NCBI GenBank assembly: GCA_016721725.1
Contig: JADKHN010000006.1
Coordinates: forward strand, 682,001-746,000
DNA length: 64,000 nt
Reading direction: 5' to 3'
Source: Chitinophagaceae bacterium
GTDB lineage: Bacteria > Bacteroidota > Bacteroidia > Chitinophagales > Chitinophagaceae
Each line of letters begins with the position of its first letter. Positions within the stretch are counted from its first letter, which is position 1. Positions 43,201 through 52,153 of the stretch are shown piece after piece. The notes under the pieces are model-generated. The model was given only the letters and a program-made list of their open reading frames with translations, was not told the DNA's origin and ran no database searches. A program made the position numbers and the translations under genes.

Positions 43201-44566
43201 TACATTTGCAACGGCTGCTGTTGTTATTCCCCGGCGTTTCGGTCTCACCGTTATTTTCCGTTTCCACTTGCGGTCCTGGCACTTCTTCTCCTTTTTCATT
43301 GCAATATTTCACCGAGGTACAGGTCTTCCCGCCGGTGCAGGTGAGGGTGGCGGAGAATTTAAGGATGAATGTACCGGCTTGTTTTGGCTGAATGGTCACG
43401 TACGATTTGCCATCATTCACATCCACGATATCGGCGTTTTCCTTTCCGGCATAAACCGACCATTTCTTATCGAAGTTCAGTTCGCGGCAATCCTGCCCTC
43501 CACAGCTTTTCAGGATCACTGCGGAGAAAGTGGGGCGGGGATTATTTGCCGTCCTTTTTACCAGTTCTATCCCCAACTTACAATCACAGCCCTGGAAAGG
43601 ATTGGGATAATTTTCCGGCATATCATACAATACATCGGGCAGTTCCAGGTTCACATTGACGGTGAAACTGCCTGTCTTGATACTCAGGATATCAAATTGT
43701 TTTTGATACACCCCAGTGCCGGTAGAATCGGGTAATAATATTTCCGTAATGGAATTGGCCGGCATCATGTTCACCACATCGCTGGAACTGTTCACCAGGC
43801 GGAGATAGGCCGTATCCGGCAGGTTCTGAAGTCCGGTAATCCTTACATTGATATAAGTCTTCTCCCCCCTGAGTAAATTCAATTTGCCCGCCGACAATTG
43901 CATATCTACGCCGGATACCTTAGCCGAACACATTGGTTTCCCATTTTCCGATCCGGAAAAATTCTGCTGGCCCCTGGCTTCTGTCGGATAACTCACCACG
44001 CATTGACGGGGAGATTCAGCCAGGACTTCCATGGGTTGATCATTCAGCAAACATTGGGTATTCCCCATATCACCGTCAAAATTCCCGGTGATCCTCATGG
44101 GTGCGCCACATAAGGCATGGGTGGGCACTTTACAATCCTTTCCGGGATCGGGGTTTACATTGCTTTGTGGAGATGAGGGCATGGAACTGCTTGACAGTTT
44201 TGAACCAGCCACATCTTGTAACTCGATCATTCTGTTCAATGACTGGTTTTTATTGAACTGCAGCTGAAAGGATTTGTTAGCCTGGTCCAGACTGACCTTC
44301 TCCCCACAGATGGAAAGCGATTTCGAATTCAGCTCCAAAAGGTTTTTTACCTGCTGGCGAGTATTATTGCCCAGGGGTTCCAGTTTGATCCTGCCCGATA
44401 TACGGTCGCCAGGCCTGATGTCATCGGGAAGGAAGAGACTGATCTTGCCCGCCGGTTGGTTAAACAAAACAGTGGTCAACCCTTTTTGAGAACTAATTGT
44501 TTGACTGTTTCCTGAAAAACTCACGGAAGACAATAAAATGATCATTGAAATGATTTTCCGCAACAT
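40295..44566 (-). CDS. very large secreted protein with a metzincin-like zinc motif
   Basis: 1423 residues with a signal peptide (about 1-21). Residues about 30-330 include a cysteine-containing receptor-like part; the middle (about 330-900) holds repeated Ig/PKD-like beta segments with many Cys pairs (C-K-C-N-A-S-C, C-T-G-G-K-T-C). Near the C-terminus is H1296-E-L-L-H1300-A-N-N-V-C-H1306, an HExxHxxNxxH zinc site, followed 27 residues later by C-V-M1333-H-Y, the position of a metzincin Met-turn. This suggests a secreted zinc protease. No sorting domain is obvious at the end. The overall architecture is not one I recognise. Confidence 0.65.
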   Translation of the reverse strand: MLRKIISMIILLSSVSFSGNSQTISSQKGLTTVLFNQPAGKISLFLPDDIRPGDRISGRIKLEPLGNNTRQQVKNLLELNSKSLSICGEKVSLDQANKSFQLQFNKNQSLNRMIELQDVAGSKLSSSSMPSSPQSNVNPDPGKDCKVPTHALCGAPMRITGNFDGDMGNTQCLLNDQPMEVLAESPRQCVVSYPTEARGQQNFSGSENGKPMCSAKVSGVDMQLSAGKLNLLRGEKTYINVRITGLQNLPDTAYLRLVNSSSDVVNMMPANSITEILLPDSTGTGVYQKQFDILSIKTGSFTVNVNLELPDVLYDMPENYPNPFQGCDCKLGIELVKRTANNPRPTFSAVILKSCGGQDCRELNFDKKWSVYAGKENADIVDVNDGKSYVTIQPKQAGTFILKFSATLTCTGGKTCTSVKYCNEKGEEVPGPQVETENNGETETPGNNNSSRCKCNASCTIARGEPKNQQVTYTGTIKAACTGTSGSGSSRSSCSAGPITYEWKIGESGKDVAEIVGKNDQSSVTVKEKKEGNYTLYLSGTVTCSDGTFCVFGCNWEQTVPPPGSVRACMPSLTHDIGPLLDGGLVNYFRGAKNTKLIRRDDFVALEAAGSDIDLAIPECKKLYQCPDAGCDKQVPITGRVRFEWTILPGKGETGSLVQIGCIPDEKNAKGEHVIFKPPFIPLPVTMKDTTVVTEIELAVIDDGSPVGDPTVNKTITIKTTRKTANPDFYEVEIDGGGYKPAAKTAPSKPGCACKPIGPDWTPGNDLKKPDIILPKGSSTNNKIVLGQWMILTTTDQRDKDLATYTCLSASSCPTANISREYEDIVLWNWTVKGGGEILFSHDGQYVIYAAPLVLPEGVDSTDITITLKVYNTGGRVDPEKSSVTEKIIRVYRPGIKLSYPPKSWLPEDTNHVSIKSELVYRSGKGWLPALDHMCRILYFELLDISHEKGICMNDPVLDKADECFDLQLEPGDNLEAFSPADQGKEKCSRTDLFLQGRTVKPVKEHTLKVRSLDFGAYGFLRSFANINYGISITRDKGVVTVRDKGRDKPSESPLYTSIPWLKGEVPHPLFNGRGKTIEYTDNRVTLPYDADENHVADAGWTTAGDVKVDDPPFVFNVRPTEKEVKDAKRRNTDLFPDNDRENLPLGDGFRGDGLGSYEEYRGFRVKVGDELKQVRTNPEVKDIFIYNPDDLPLKLYKSVSGLDVYEINEDQFGGTEFRYVNFNHSPATHIVDQRGLFLAAGKKNETLLGIALTDNGKPATPNFVSKVVIYREKIDEICTKFGLNPEGKLAAVIAHELLHANNVCHHGEGNEAAEQSHDVMHGLRSGDIFCVMHYDNSGKIRDKNYIPEPTGTRLCTTPAGTGYNLPANNTGNTEDGHLYFGDALEGRGACTLQIRISARGERPTQCGNRFDQKGELKKEFKR

Positions 44567-44803
44567 GACTTTTACGATTTAAAGTGATCAAAAAAGGGGG
44601 TGGCTCAGAAGGTGAGAAGTAATTGTTGATCAGGTTGAAAGCCCGTGCGATGTAAATGCCTGAAAGAAAAATACGGTAATTAAACGCCAATGTCAAGCGG
44701 TATTTTCTTACCCCCTGAAAGAGTAATGGTTTCAGTTTTGTTAAAACCTTAACAATCAGGACAAAATCCGGCATGGTATTGTATCGTTACGTTTTGAATC
44801 AGA

Positions 44804-44811
44804 TAACTTTG
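44804..44811 (+). promoter_or_regulatory. -7 box of the tonB-like gene
   Basis: TAACTTTG, exact TAnnTTTG match, with TTG 22 bases upstream. It ends two bases before an in-frame ATG at 44814 and 20 bases before the ATG at 44832. Confidence 0.6.
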
Positions 44812-44831
44812 CCATGTACTATAACGTCGCC

Positions 44832-45650
44832 ATGTCCGCATCATTCGAAGCCGAAAAGAACAAGAAGGCCCTGGGTTACACCGTGGTCATCTGTGGCATT
44901 ATGCTCATACTCGCCATCTTTGTCACCTGGCAATTACCCAAACCGCCAGTTCCCATCGTGGAAGACCTGATCGAGATCAACCTGGGCAATGAAGTGGAAG
45001 GATCAGGGGATGTGCAACCGCTGATCAAAGGAGAAAAATCACCAGGCGAGCAACAGCCTGAAGAACAACAACTCCTGGCCGCGAAGCCCGAACCGGTAAA
45101 AGACATCCTGCCCGATGAAGTGGAAGATAAAGACGCGGCTCCCGTGAATAAGCCCGAAAAGGTGAAGCCGGTCATCAAACCCGTTGCAGCACCGGTGGTC
45201 GCACCCGCCCCCAAACCACAAAAGCCGAAGATCGCCGGATATCAAAGTCCCACACCCGGAAAGGGAAATGGCGCCAATGAAGACAATGGCTATACTTACC
45301 AGGGAAATAACCCCGGAGGAAAAGGAGATGCCGGTTCGGTGAACGGAAAGCCCGACAGCTATGGCAATAATCCCGGCGGCAAGTCGGGCGGCGCTTTACG
45401 CGTTTCCAAGGGCGACCGTACGATCGTGAACAATTATATCTTCATGGGTGACCTCCCCAAGGCCACCATCAATGCCGTCATCAAAGTATCTCCGGAAGGC
45501 AGGGGCATTTTCGTCACCTTCGACAAAGGCTCCACCAGCAATGATCCGGCCTATGTCAGCGCCATCCGGAATTACCTGCCCAATATCCAGTTCAACAAGG
45601 CCGACCATGAATCGATCGTGACGGTTCCGTTTAACTTCAGGGTGCAATAA
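44832..45650 (+). CDS. TonB-like energy transducer protein
   Basis: 272 residues from the ATG at 44832; the ATG at 44814 would lie at or before the start of transcription. One N-terminal membrane anchor (about 14-32) is followed by a Pro/Lys/Glu-rich region (KPEPVKD, PKPQKPK), a Gly/Asn-rich linker, and a C-terminal domain (about 195-272) with a final strand VTVPFNFRVQ. This is the layout of TonB proteins that pass the proton-motive force to outer-membrane receptors, though its ExbB/ExbD partners are not next to it. Confidence 0.7.
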   Translation: MSASFEAEKNKKALGYTVVICGIMLILAIFVTWQLPKPPVPIVEDLIEINLGNEVEGSGDVQPLIKGEKSPGEQQPEEQQLLAAKPEPVKDILPDEVEDKDAAPVNKPEKVKPVIKPVAAPVVAPAPKPQKPKIAGYQSPTPGKGNGANEDNGYTYQGNNPGGKGDAGSVNGKPDSYGNNPGGKSGGALRVSKGDRTIVNNYIFMGDLPKATINAVIKVSPEGRGIFVTFDKGSTSNDPAYVSAIRNYLPNIQFNKADHESIVTVPFNFRVQ

Positions 45651-45691
45651 AAAGCCGGCTTTCAGACATAGCCCGCTGAGACGGTTCATCC

Positions 45692-45699
45692 TATATTTG
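45692..45699 (+). promoter_or_regulatory. -7 box of folC
   Basis: TATATTTG, exact TAnnTTTG match, ending five bases before the GTG start codon; a leaderless mRNA is implied. Confidence 0.6.
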
Positions 45700-45704
45700 C
45701 CCTT

Positions 45705-47012
45705 GTGAATTACGAGCAAACCATTGAATACCTGTACAGCCACCTCCCCATGTTCAGCCGCGTGGGCGCTGTCGCTTATAAAGAAGACCTGCACAATACC
45801 CTCGCCCTCTGCCGTTCGCTGGATGATCCCCAACATAAATTCAAAAGCATCCACATCGCCGGCACCAATGGCAAAGGCAGTACCAGTCATATGCTCGCGG
45901 CCATCCTGCAACAGGCCGGGTATAAAACAGGATTGTACACTTCCCCCCATCTCCGCGATTTCCGGGAAAGGATCCGCATCAACGGCGAAATGATCAGTAA
46001 GGATTTCGTGGTGGATTTTACCGAACGGACCCGGCACAGCAGCGAAGCCATTGAGCCTTCATTTTTTGAACTCACCGTGGCCATGGCTTTTGATTATTTC
46101 GCGAAAGAAAAAGTGGACATCGCCGTCATCGAAACCGGATTGGGCGGAAGGCTCGACAGCACCAATATCATCACCCCCATCCTCTCGGTGATCACCAATA
46201 TCGGGTACGACCACATGAATATTCTGGGCAATACCCTGCCAGCGATCGCCATGGAAAAAGCGGGGATCATCAAACCGGGGGTTCCGGTCGTCATTGGAGA
46301 ATACCTGCCCGAGACCAAGGCCGTATTCCTCGACAAGGCGCATAGAGAAAATGCGAGACTGGTCTTTGCTCAGGATAAATACCATGTTTCGGAGCTCAGT
46401 TATACGATTCAAACGCTTCAATGCAATGTCACGGATACGGAACAGAAGATCACCGAAGCCTTCTCACTAGACCTGAATGGAATTTACCAGTCCAGGAACC
46501 TGTGCACCGTACTGGCGGCGGAAGGACTTCTCATGGAAGCCGGTTTCCCGATCGGTCCGGAAGCGGAAAAATTCGCATTGGCCCATACCAAATCGCTAAC
46601 GGGTCTGCATGGCCGATGGGATGTGATCCGTGAAAACCCGGTGATCGTACTGGATGTCGCGCATAACCCGGATGGCATACGGCAGCTCCTGGAACAGTTG
46701 AAAGCCATTTCCATGCCCGTAAACAAACTGCACATCGTCATGGGCATGGTGAATGACAAGGACATCAGTACAGTGCTGGCCCTGTTGCCCGTTGAAGCCC
46801 GGTATTATTTCACCAACGCACATATCCCCCGTGCATTGCATCATGAAACGCTGAAACTGAAGGCCCTGGAATTTGGCCTGAAAGGAGAAAGTTATGATGA
46901 GGTGAACCAGGCGATCAAAGCAGCGCTCGGGATCGCGGGGCCCGATGAACTGATCCTGGTTTGCGGCAGCGTATTCGTTGTGGGTGAAGTGAGAGAGGAA
47001 TCATTTCGCTGA
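45705..47012 (+). CDS. folC: dihydrofolate synthase/folylpolyglutamate synthase
   Basis: 435 residues from a GTG start. The Mur-ligase P-loop is IAGTNGKGSTSHML (about 50-63); YTSPHLRDFRERI and ETGLGGRLDSTN are family signatures, and VLDVAHNPDG begins the C-terminal domain. It adds glutamate to dihydropteroate and folates. The last 12 bases overlap the convergent NUDIX gene. Confidence 0.93.
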   Translation: MNYEQTIEYLYSHLPMFSRVGAVAYKEDLHNTLALCRSLDDPQHKFKSIHIAGTNGKGSTSHMLAAILQQAGYKTGLYTSPHLRDFRERIRINGEMISKDFVVDFTERTRHSSEAIEPSFFELTVAMAFDYFAKEKVDIAVIETGLGGRLDSTNIITPILSVITNIGYDHMNILGNTLPAIAMEKAGIIKPGVPVVIGEYLPETKAVFLDKAHRENARLVFAQDKYHVSELSYTIQTLQCNVTDTEQKITEAFSLDLNGIYQSRNLCTVLAAEGLLMEAGFPIGPEAEKFALAHTKSLTGLHGRWDVIRENPVIVLDVAHNPDGIRQLLEQLKAISMPVNKLHIVMGMVNDKDISTVLALLPVEARYYFTNAHIPRALHHETLKLKALEFGLKGESYDEVNQAIKAALGIAGPDELILVCGSVFVVGEVREESFR

Positions 47013-47543
47013 TTCCAGTTCCGCAAATCCATAGAACAGGCAGGTGGCATGCAAAGCCTGTTTGATCTCATTTTTTCTCAGCATTTCCTTGACCGAATCA
47101 ATGGAAAATAATTGTACGGACAGATGCTCGTTGTTATCTAGCTGCTGATCGGCCTCTTTTACACCACCGGTTGCCAGGTATAAATGCGTGTAATTATTGA
47201 GTACGCCCGGGTTTGCTGCAACCTGTCCAAGCCATACGATATCCTGAAAGGCGTATCCGGTCTCTTCGAGTAATTCCCTCGCAATGGCTGCTCCGGGTTC
47301 TTCCCCGGGATCCACAAATCCACTTGGCAATTCGAGGATGGTCTCCCCGATGGGATGCCGGTATTGTTCAACCAGGATCACTTCCTGCTGCTCCGTAATG
47401 GCCATCGCGCAAACAGAGACCGGTAGTTCCACGACAAAATAAGGATCCACGATACGCCCGTCCGGCATTTCGCATCGATCCTGCCGGGCGGTGAAATAGA
47501 TGTGGTTGGAGATGTATTTGGAGGAAAGTTTTTTCCAGTTCAT
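47001..47543 (-). CDS. NUDIX hydrolase (ADP-ribose pyrophosphatase-like)
   Basis: 180 residues. The Nudix box is complete: G-F-V-D-P-G-E-x7-R-E-L-L-E-E-T-G. A preceding VILVEQYRHPIGETILELPSG stretch is typical of ADP-ribose pyrophosphatases. Converges on folC. Confidence 0.85.
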   Translation of the reverse strand: MNWKKLSSKYISNHIYFTARQDRCEMPDGRIVDPYFVVELPVSVCAMAITEQQEVILVEQYRHPIGETILELPSGFVDPGEEPGAAIARELLEETGYAFQDIVWLGQVAANPGVLNNYTHLYLATGGVKEADQQLDNNEHLSVQLFSIDSVKEMLRKNEIKQALHATCLFYGFAELESAK

Positions 47544-47637
47544 GTCTACTTGCGGTTTGTGGTTTATGGTTTATGGTTTGTTGTTCGTTCCTAATTTAAA
47601 ACGGCCAATCAATTCAAACCACAAACAATAAACATTT

Positions 47638-48168
47638 TTACCAACCATTCTTCTCCCGCAACGCCGTCACATGGGCCACATGATGACGCCCATGCCAGGC
47701 ATAGAGGCCCAGCAGTTCCCACAAAGTGAACTCCTTATTGTGCTCGGGATGGACCGCGATCTTATCCAGGTCTTCCGGGGTCATGGCTTTCAGGACCGCG
47801 TGCCAGCGAAGATGCAGGGCGTGCAACAGGGTCAGGGAGATATTGACCGGTAGTTTTTTAGTGTCGTTCATTTCGGCCCAGGCCTTTTCATTATAAGGCT
47901 TGATCACCAGGCTGTCTTCCGTAAGCCTGAGTTTGAACCGAATATAGGCGTTCATATGGCTGTCGGCCACATGGTGTACCAATTGCTTGACTGTCCACCC
48001 GCCTTCCCGGTAGGGCGTTTCGAGTTGCATGTCGTCCAGGTTGAGGATGGCGTTCTCGATGTGTTGCGGCAGGAATTTGATATCGGTCAGCCATTCTTCG
48101 AATAATTTTTCGGAGAATGGCTGAGCGATATATTTTCCTATCGGATAACGGGGATCTTCCATGATCAA
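47638..48168 (-). CDS. YfiT-like (DinB superfamily) putative bacillithiol transferase
   Basis: 176 residues. RYPIGKY at the start, the metal-binding His in QLVHHVADSHMNAY (about 64-77), and WHGRHHVAH at the C-terminus match YfiT/BstA-type proteins, metal-dependent transferases for bacillithiol conjugation. bshC, needed for bacillithiol, is 14 kb away in the same window. It overlaps the FKBP gene by four bases. Confidence 0.85.
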   Translation of the reverse strand: MIMEDPRYPIGKYIAQPFSEKLFEEWLTDIKFLPQHIENAILNLDDMQLETPYREGGWTVKQLVHHVADSHMNAYIRFKLRLTEDSLVIKPYNEKAWAEMNDTKKLPVNISLTLLHALHLRWHAVLKAMTPEDLDKIAVHPEHNKEFTLWELLGLYAWHGRHHVAHVTALREKNGW

Positions 48169-48911
48169 TTTTTGGGAGCTTCAACAGGTACAGCCGGCTT
48201 GATGCCTTCCAGGCTGATGTCAAAGACAAGGACAGAATTAGGGGGTATCACACCGCCACCGCCGCCGGTCTCGCCATAGGCCAGTTCAGACGGGATGAAG
48301 ACCTTCCATTGGGCGCCCACGGTCATCAGTTGCAGGATCTCCGTCCAACCCCTGATCACCCCGGTCAGTGGGAATACCGCGGGCTGACCGCGCTTATAGG
48401 AATTGTCGAATTCCTTACCATCGGGGAAAGTACCAATATAACTCACCACGACGGTATCGACCGCTTTGGGTTTTTCGGCACCGGGATTTCCGGGTTTGAT
48501 CACCTGGTATTGCATGCCGTTGGGCAAAACCACCACGTCCTTATTCTTCTTGTTGGCTTCCAGGGATGCAAGGCCTTTTGCTTTTTGCTCGGCTGCCTGC
48601 TCTTTCGTGAAAACATCCAGCTGACGCTGCAGGCAACTGTTCACCTGCTCATCCGTGAGTAAGGAGGTTTTGTTGCCGAATACGTCTTCAATGGCCTTGG
48701 ACATCAGGGCCGTATTGAGATAGGGAATGTGCTGTTCCTTCATGTTGCGGGCCACATTGATGCCGGCAGCATAGCTGAAACTATCGATCAGGTTGACCAT
48801 GGCCAGGTGGGCCTTTTTTGGATTCGTTTTGGAATTCGTTTTGGGATTGTTTTGAGCGAGGATCCCCAGGCTGATGATCGCAGAAAAACCGAGTAAAATT
48901 AATTTCTTCAT
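48165..48911 (-). CDS. FKBP-type peptidyl-prolyl cis-trans isomerase
   Basis: 248 residues with a signal peptide (about 1-19). Residues about 30-125 are the dimerisation/helical part of FkpA/Mip-like proteins. The FKBP domain (about 130-240) has VVSYIGTFPDGKEFDNSY, VIRGWTEILQLM and IPSELAYGETG. It folds proteins in the periplasm. Confidence 0.9.
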   Translation of the reverse strand: MKKLILLGFSAIISLGILAQNNPKTNSKTNPKKAHLAMVNLIDSFSYAAGINVARNMKEQHIPYLNTALMSKAIEDVFGNKTSLLTDEQVNSCLQRQLDVFTKEQAAEQKAKGLASLEANKKNKDVVVLPNGMQYQVIKPGNPGAEKPKAVDTVVVSYIGTFPDGKEFDNSYKRGQPAVFPLTGVIRGWTEILQLMTVGAQWKVFIPSELAYGETGGGGGVIPPNSVLVFDISLEGIKPAVPVEAPKN

Positions 48912-48958
48912 GTATGATTGATTTTTAGGTAAAAAATGGAATGCAAATAAACAGCACT

Positions 48959-49717
48959 TTATTCATCCCGCATCGCCTTTCCTGTTAAATGTATGAAAAC
49001 GTCCTCCAGGCTGGCGGATTTGACCTGTTTCGGGCGTTCAAAACCCGTGTTGACCAGGTCATCGATCATCTTATCGGGTGAGTCGATGGAAATGATCTGC
49101 CCTTCATCGATGATAGCGATCCGGTCGCACAACTGTTCGGCCTCATCCATATAATGCGTGGTGATGATGACCGTGGCTCCCTTGGCGCGGATATCGCGGA
49201 TCAGGTCCCATAGATTTCTGCGGGCCTGGGGATCCAATCCCGTGGTGGGTTCATCCAGGAAAATGATCTTCGGCTTGTTGATCAGGGTGGTGGCGATGGA
49301 GAATCGCTGCTTCTGTCCGCCGCTGAGTTCCTTGAACTGGCTCCTGGCCTTATCTTCCAGGTTGACGAGTTTGAGCAGTTCCCTGGGATTGACGGGTTGG
49401 TTGTACAATCCGCCGAACAGATCGATCAGTTCCACCAGTTTCAGCCCGGGATAATAACCCGAGGATTGCAACTGGACACCGATGATCTTTTTGATGCGGC
49501 CGGGCTCCTTGTCGAGGTTGATCCCGTCTACGATCACTTCGCCCCCCGATTTTTCCCGGAGGGTTTCAATGATCTCCAGGGTCGTGGATTTTCCGGCGCC
49601 GTTCGGGCCAAGAAGCCCGAAGATCTCTCCTACATATACATCAAAGGATATTCCTTTTACGGCTTCAAACGGGCCGTAACTTTTTCGCAGATTCTTAACG
49701 GAGATGATGGTCTTCAT
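48959..49717 (-). CDS. ABC transporter ATP-binding protein
   Basis: 252 residues. Walker A G-P-N-G-A-G-K-S-T, Q-loop, signature LSGGQKQR, Walker B IIFLDEPTTGLDP and the switch His in ITTHYMDEAEQL. It looks like the CcmA/DrrA-type ATPase of ABC-2 exporters, but no permease gene lies next to it in the window; fbp is upstream and FKBP downstream. Confidence 0.9.
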   Translation of the reverse strand: MKTIISVKNLRKSYGPFEAVKGISFDVYVGEIFGLLGPNGAGKSTTLEIIETLREKSGGEVIVDGINLDKEPGRIKKIIGVQLQSSGYYPGLKLVELIDLFGGLYNQPVNPRELLKLVNLEDKARSQFKELSGGQKQRFSIATTLINKPKIIFLDEPTTGLDPQARRNLWDLIRDIRAKGATVIITTHYMDEAEQLCDRIAIIDEGQIISIDSPDKMIDDLVNTGFERPKQVKSASLEDVFIHLTGKAMRDE

Positions 49718-49759
49718 GATAACGGGATCATTGCGTTTCTTTTCGTTCGGGTTTGCTCA

Positions 49760-50773
49760 TCAGCCTTCCTGCACATACCCATCCAGTTCCTCCATCATTT
49801 TTTTGCTGCCGATGAAGAGAGGGGTACGCTGGTGCAGTTCAGTGGGCTGGATATCCAGTATCCGGATCTTGCCGTTGGTGGCGATGCCCCCTGCCCTTTC
49901 AACGATGAAGGCGAAAGGATTGCACTCATAGAGCAACCTTAATTTACCATTGGGCTTATCCGTGGTACCCGGGTACATGAAGATGCCGCCCTTGATCAGG
50001 TTGCGGTGCACATCGGCCACCATGCTGCCGATATACCGTTGAGTATAAGGCCCTCCGTTTGTCTTATCCTTTTTCTGGCAGGCGGTGATGTATTTCTTCA
50101 CGCCTTCCTCATACTGAAAGAAATTTCCGTGGTTCACCGAATACATCTTGCCTGTTTCGGGACATTTGATATCGGGATGACTCAGGGAATATTCACCGAT
50201 GGAGGGATCCAGGGTAAAACCATTTACACCACGCCTTGTGGCATACACGAACATGGTGGAGGACCCGTAAATGATGTATCCGGCAGCAACTTGTTGGTTA
50301 CCGGGTTGCAGGAAATCATCGATGGTGGCCGGTTGTCCCAGCGGGCTCACCCGGCGGAAGACGCTGAAGATGGTCCCGATGGATACGTTGACGTCGATAT
50401 TGCTGCTGCCGTCGAGCGGATCGAAAAGACAGACGTATTTACTGTTCATGCTCACATCGTCGTCGAAAACGACGATATCATCCAGTTCCTCGCTGCCGAT
50501 CCCCGCGCAACTGATACCGTGCTGCAATACCCCCACCAGCTGGTTGTTGGCATACACATCAAGCTTCTTGACCTCTTCGCCCTGGATATTGGTGCTGCCA
50601 TGGTCACCGAGGATGTCCACCAGTCCGGCCTTGTTCACTTCCACGTTCACCCGTTTCGCGGCCAGGCCGATATCCCGCAACAGTCCGGCCAGTTCACCCG
50701 TGGCTTGCGGAAAATCCCTCATTTGCTGAATGGTGAACTCATCGAGGGTTTGTATTCTGCGATTGATGTTCAT
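49760..50773 (-). CDS. fbp: fructose-1,6-bisphosphatase, class I
   Basis: 337 residues. The metal-binding loop is FDPLDGSSNIDVNVSIGTIFSV, and the substrate part includes RYIGSMVADVHRNLIKGGIFMYPGT. It is the gluconeogenic enzyme hydrolysing fructose-1,6-bisphosphate. Length is normal. Confidence 0.95.
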   Translation of the reverse strand: MNINRRIQTLDEFTIQQMRDFPQATGELAGLLRDIGLAAKRVNVEVNKAGLVDILGDHGSTNIQGEEVKKLDVYANNQLVGVLQHGISCAGIGSEELDDIVVFDDDVSMNSKYVCLFDPLDGSSNIDVNVSIGTIFSVFRRVSPLGQPATIDDFLQPGNQQVAAGYIIYGSSTMFVYATRRGVNGFTLDPSIGEYSLSHPDIKCPETGKMYSVNHGNFFQYEEGVKKYITACQKKDKTNGGPYTQRYIGSMVADVHRNLIKGGIFMYPGTTDKPNGKLRLLYECNPFAFIVERAGGIATNGKIRILDIQPTELHQRTPLFIGSKKMMEELDGYVQEG

Positions 50774-50890
50774 AATAATACCGGTTTAGATATGGTACCG
50801 CCAAAGGCGGGACAAGCATGCAGCCAAAAATAAGCATTTAACCAATATTACTGATGCGTAACTTCGCCGGTAAATCCTCAAATCGTTCGT

Positions 50891-52153
50891 ATGAAGGTCT
50901 TCAAGTTTGGTGGCGCCAGTATCCAGTCTGTTGAAAGGATCACCCGGGTGGGCGATATCCTTCAGTCTTACCCGGGAGAAAAGATCCTGGTCATCATCTC
51001 CGCCATGGGCAAAACCACCAATGCGCTGGAAAAAGTGGTGGATGCCTTTTTTGAAGGCCGGAGGGAAGATGCCCTGAAATTATTCGGTCAGGTCAAAGAC
51101 GCTCATCTCAATACCCTGAAATACCTGGTGACGGTCAACTGGCAGGCGGCGGAGAACCGGTTAAAGGAGTTCTTCACGGAAGTGGAATGGCTCTTGCACG
51201 ATCAACCCGTTCGGGAATATGATTATTATTACGACCAGGTGGTCTGTTGCGGGGAATTGCTGAGTACATCACTGGTGAGCGACTACCTGAATGAACGGAA
51301 GATCGCCAACCAATGGATCGATGTACGGGATATCGTCCGCACCGATGATAATTTCCGCGACGCCTATATCAACTGGAATTATACGGAACAGAAAGTGATC
51401 TCGGATATCGGGCCATTGTTCGCCACCACCGACCTGGTGATCACCCAGGGTTTCATCGGTTCTACGGATGAAAATGAAAGCACGACACTGGGGAGGGAAG
51501 GCAGCGATTTCAGCGCGGCCATATTCGCCAATATCCTGGATGCCGAAAGCCAAACCATCTGGAAGGATGTGGAAGGGGTGATGAATGCCGACCCGAAGGA
51601 ATTCCCCGAAGCGCAATATATTGATGCCCTCAGTTACCGAGAAGTGGTGGAGATGGCCTATTACGGCGCCCAGGTGATCCATCCCAAGACGATCAAACCG
51701 CTGGAGAACAAAGGTATTCCCCTGCATGTGAAGTGCTTCCTGAAACCTGATCTGCCCGGTACGGTCATCAGCGGCAGGCCCGTGCATGACCTGCCTCCCA
51801 TCATTGTGTTGAAGAAGGACCAGGTGCTGATGCAACTGAGCTCAAGGGATTTTTCTTTCGTGGAGGAAAAGCCCATCAGCCGCTTACACGAACTCTTCGC
51901 CCAGATCAAGATCAGGCCCAACCTCTCGCAGAACGGCGCCATCAGCCTTTCCTGTGTGCTGGACGATAAGGCGGAGAAGATCGACAAACTGGCCAGCGCG
52001 GCCTCGGAGATCTTCGATGTACAGATAGAAAGGAACCTGACCTTGCTCACGATCAGGCATTATACCCCCGAAAGCATACAAAGGCTGACCGGCGGGAAGG
52101 AGATCGTGCTGGAACAAAGGACCCCCGAAACGATCCAGGTGCTCATGCGTTAA
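50891..52153 (+). CDS. aspartate kinase
   Basis: 420 residues. Starts KVFKFGGASIQSVERI, the KFGG ATP motif; GREGSDFSA and YYGAQVIHPKTI are family motifs. Two ACT-like regulatory segments cover about residues 300-420, so it is a feedback-regulated monofunctional enzyme of the Lys/Thr/Met/DAP pathway. Its stop overlaps the convergent L,D-transpeptidase gene by four bases. Confidence 0.9.
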   Translation: MKVFKFGGASIQSVERITRVGDILQSYPGEKILVIISAMGKTTNALEKVVDAFFEGRREDALKLFGQVKDAHLNTLKYLVTVNWQAAENRLKEFFTEVEWLLHDQPVREYDYYYDQVVCCGELLSTSLVSDYLNERKIANQWIDVRDIVRTDDNFRDAYINWNYTEQKVISDIGPLFATTDLVITQGFIGSTDENESTTLGREGSDFSAAIFANILDAESQTIWKDVEGVMNADPKEFPEAQYIDALSYREVVEMAYYGAQVIHPKTIKPLENKGIPLHVKCFLKPDLPGTVISGRPVHDLPPIIVLKKDQVLMQLSSRDFSFVEEKPISRLHELFAQIKIRPNLSQNGAISLSCVLDDKAEKIDKLASAASEIFDVQIERNLTLLTIRHYTPESIQRLTGGKEIVLEQRTPETIQVLMR

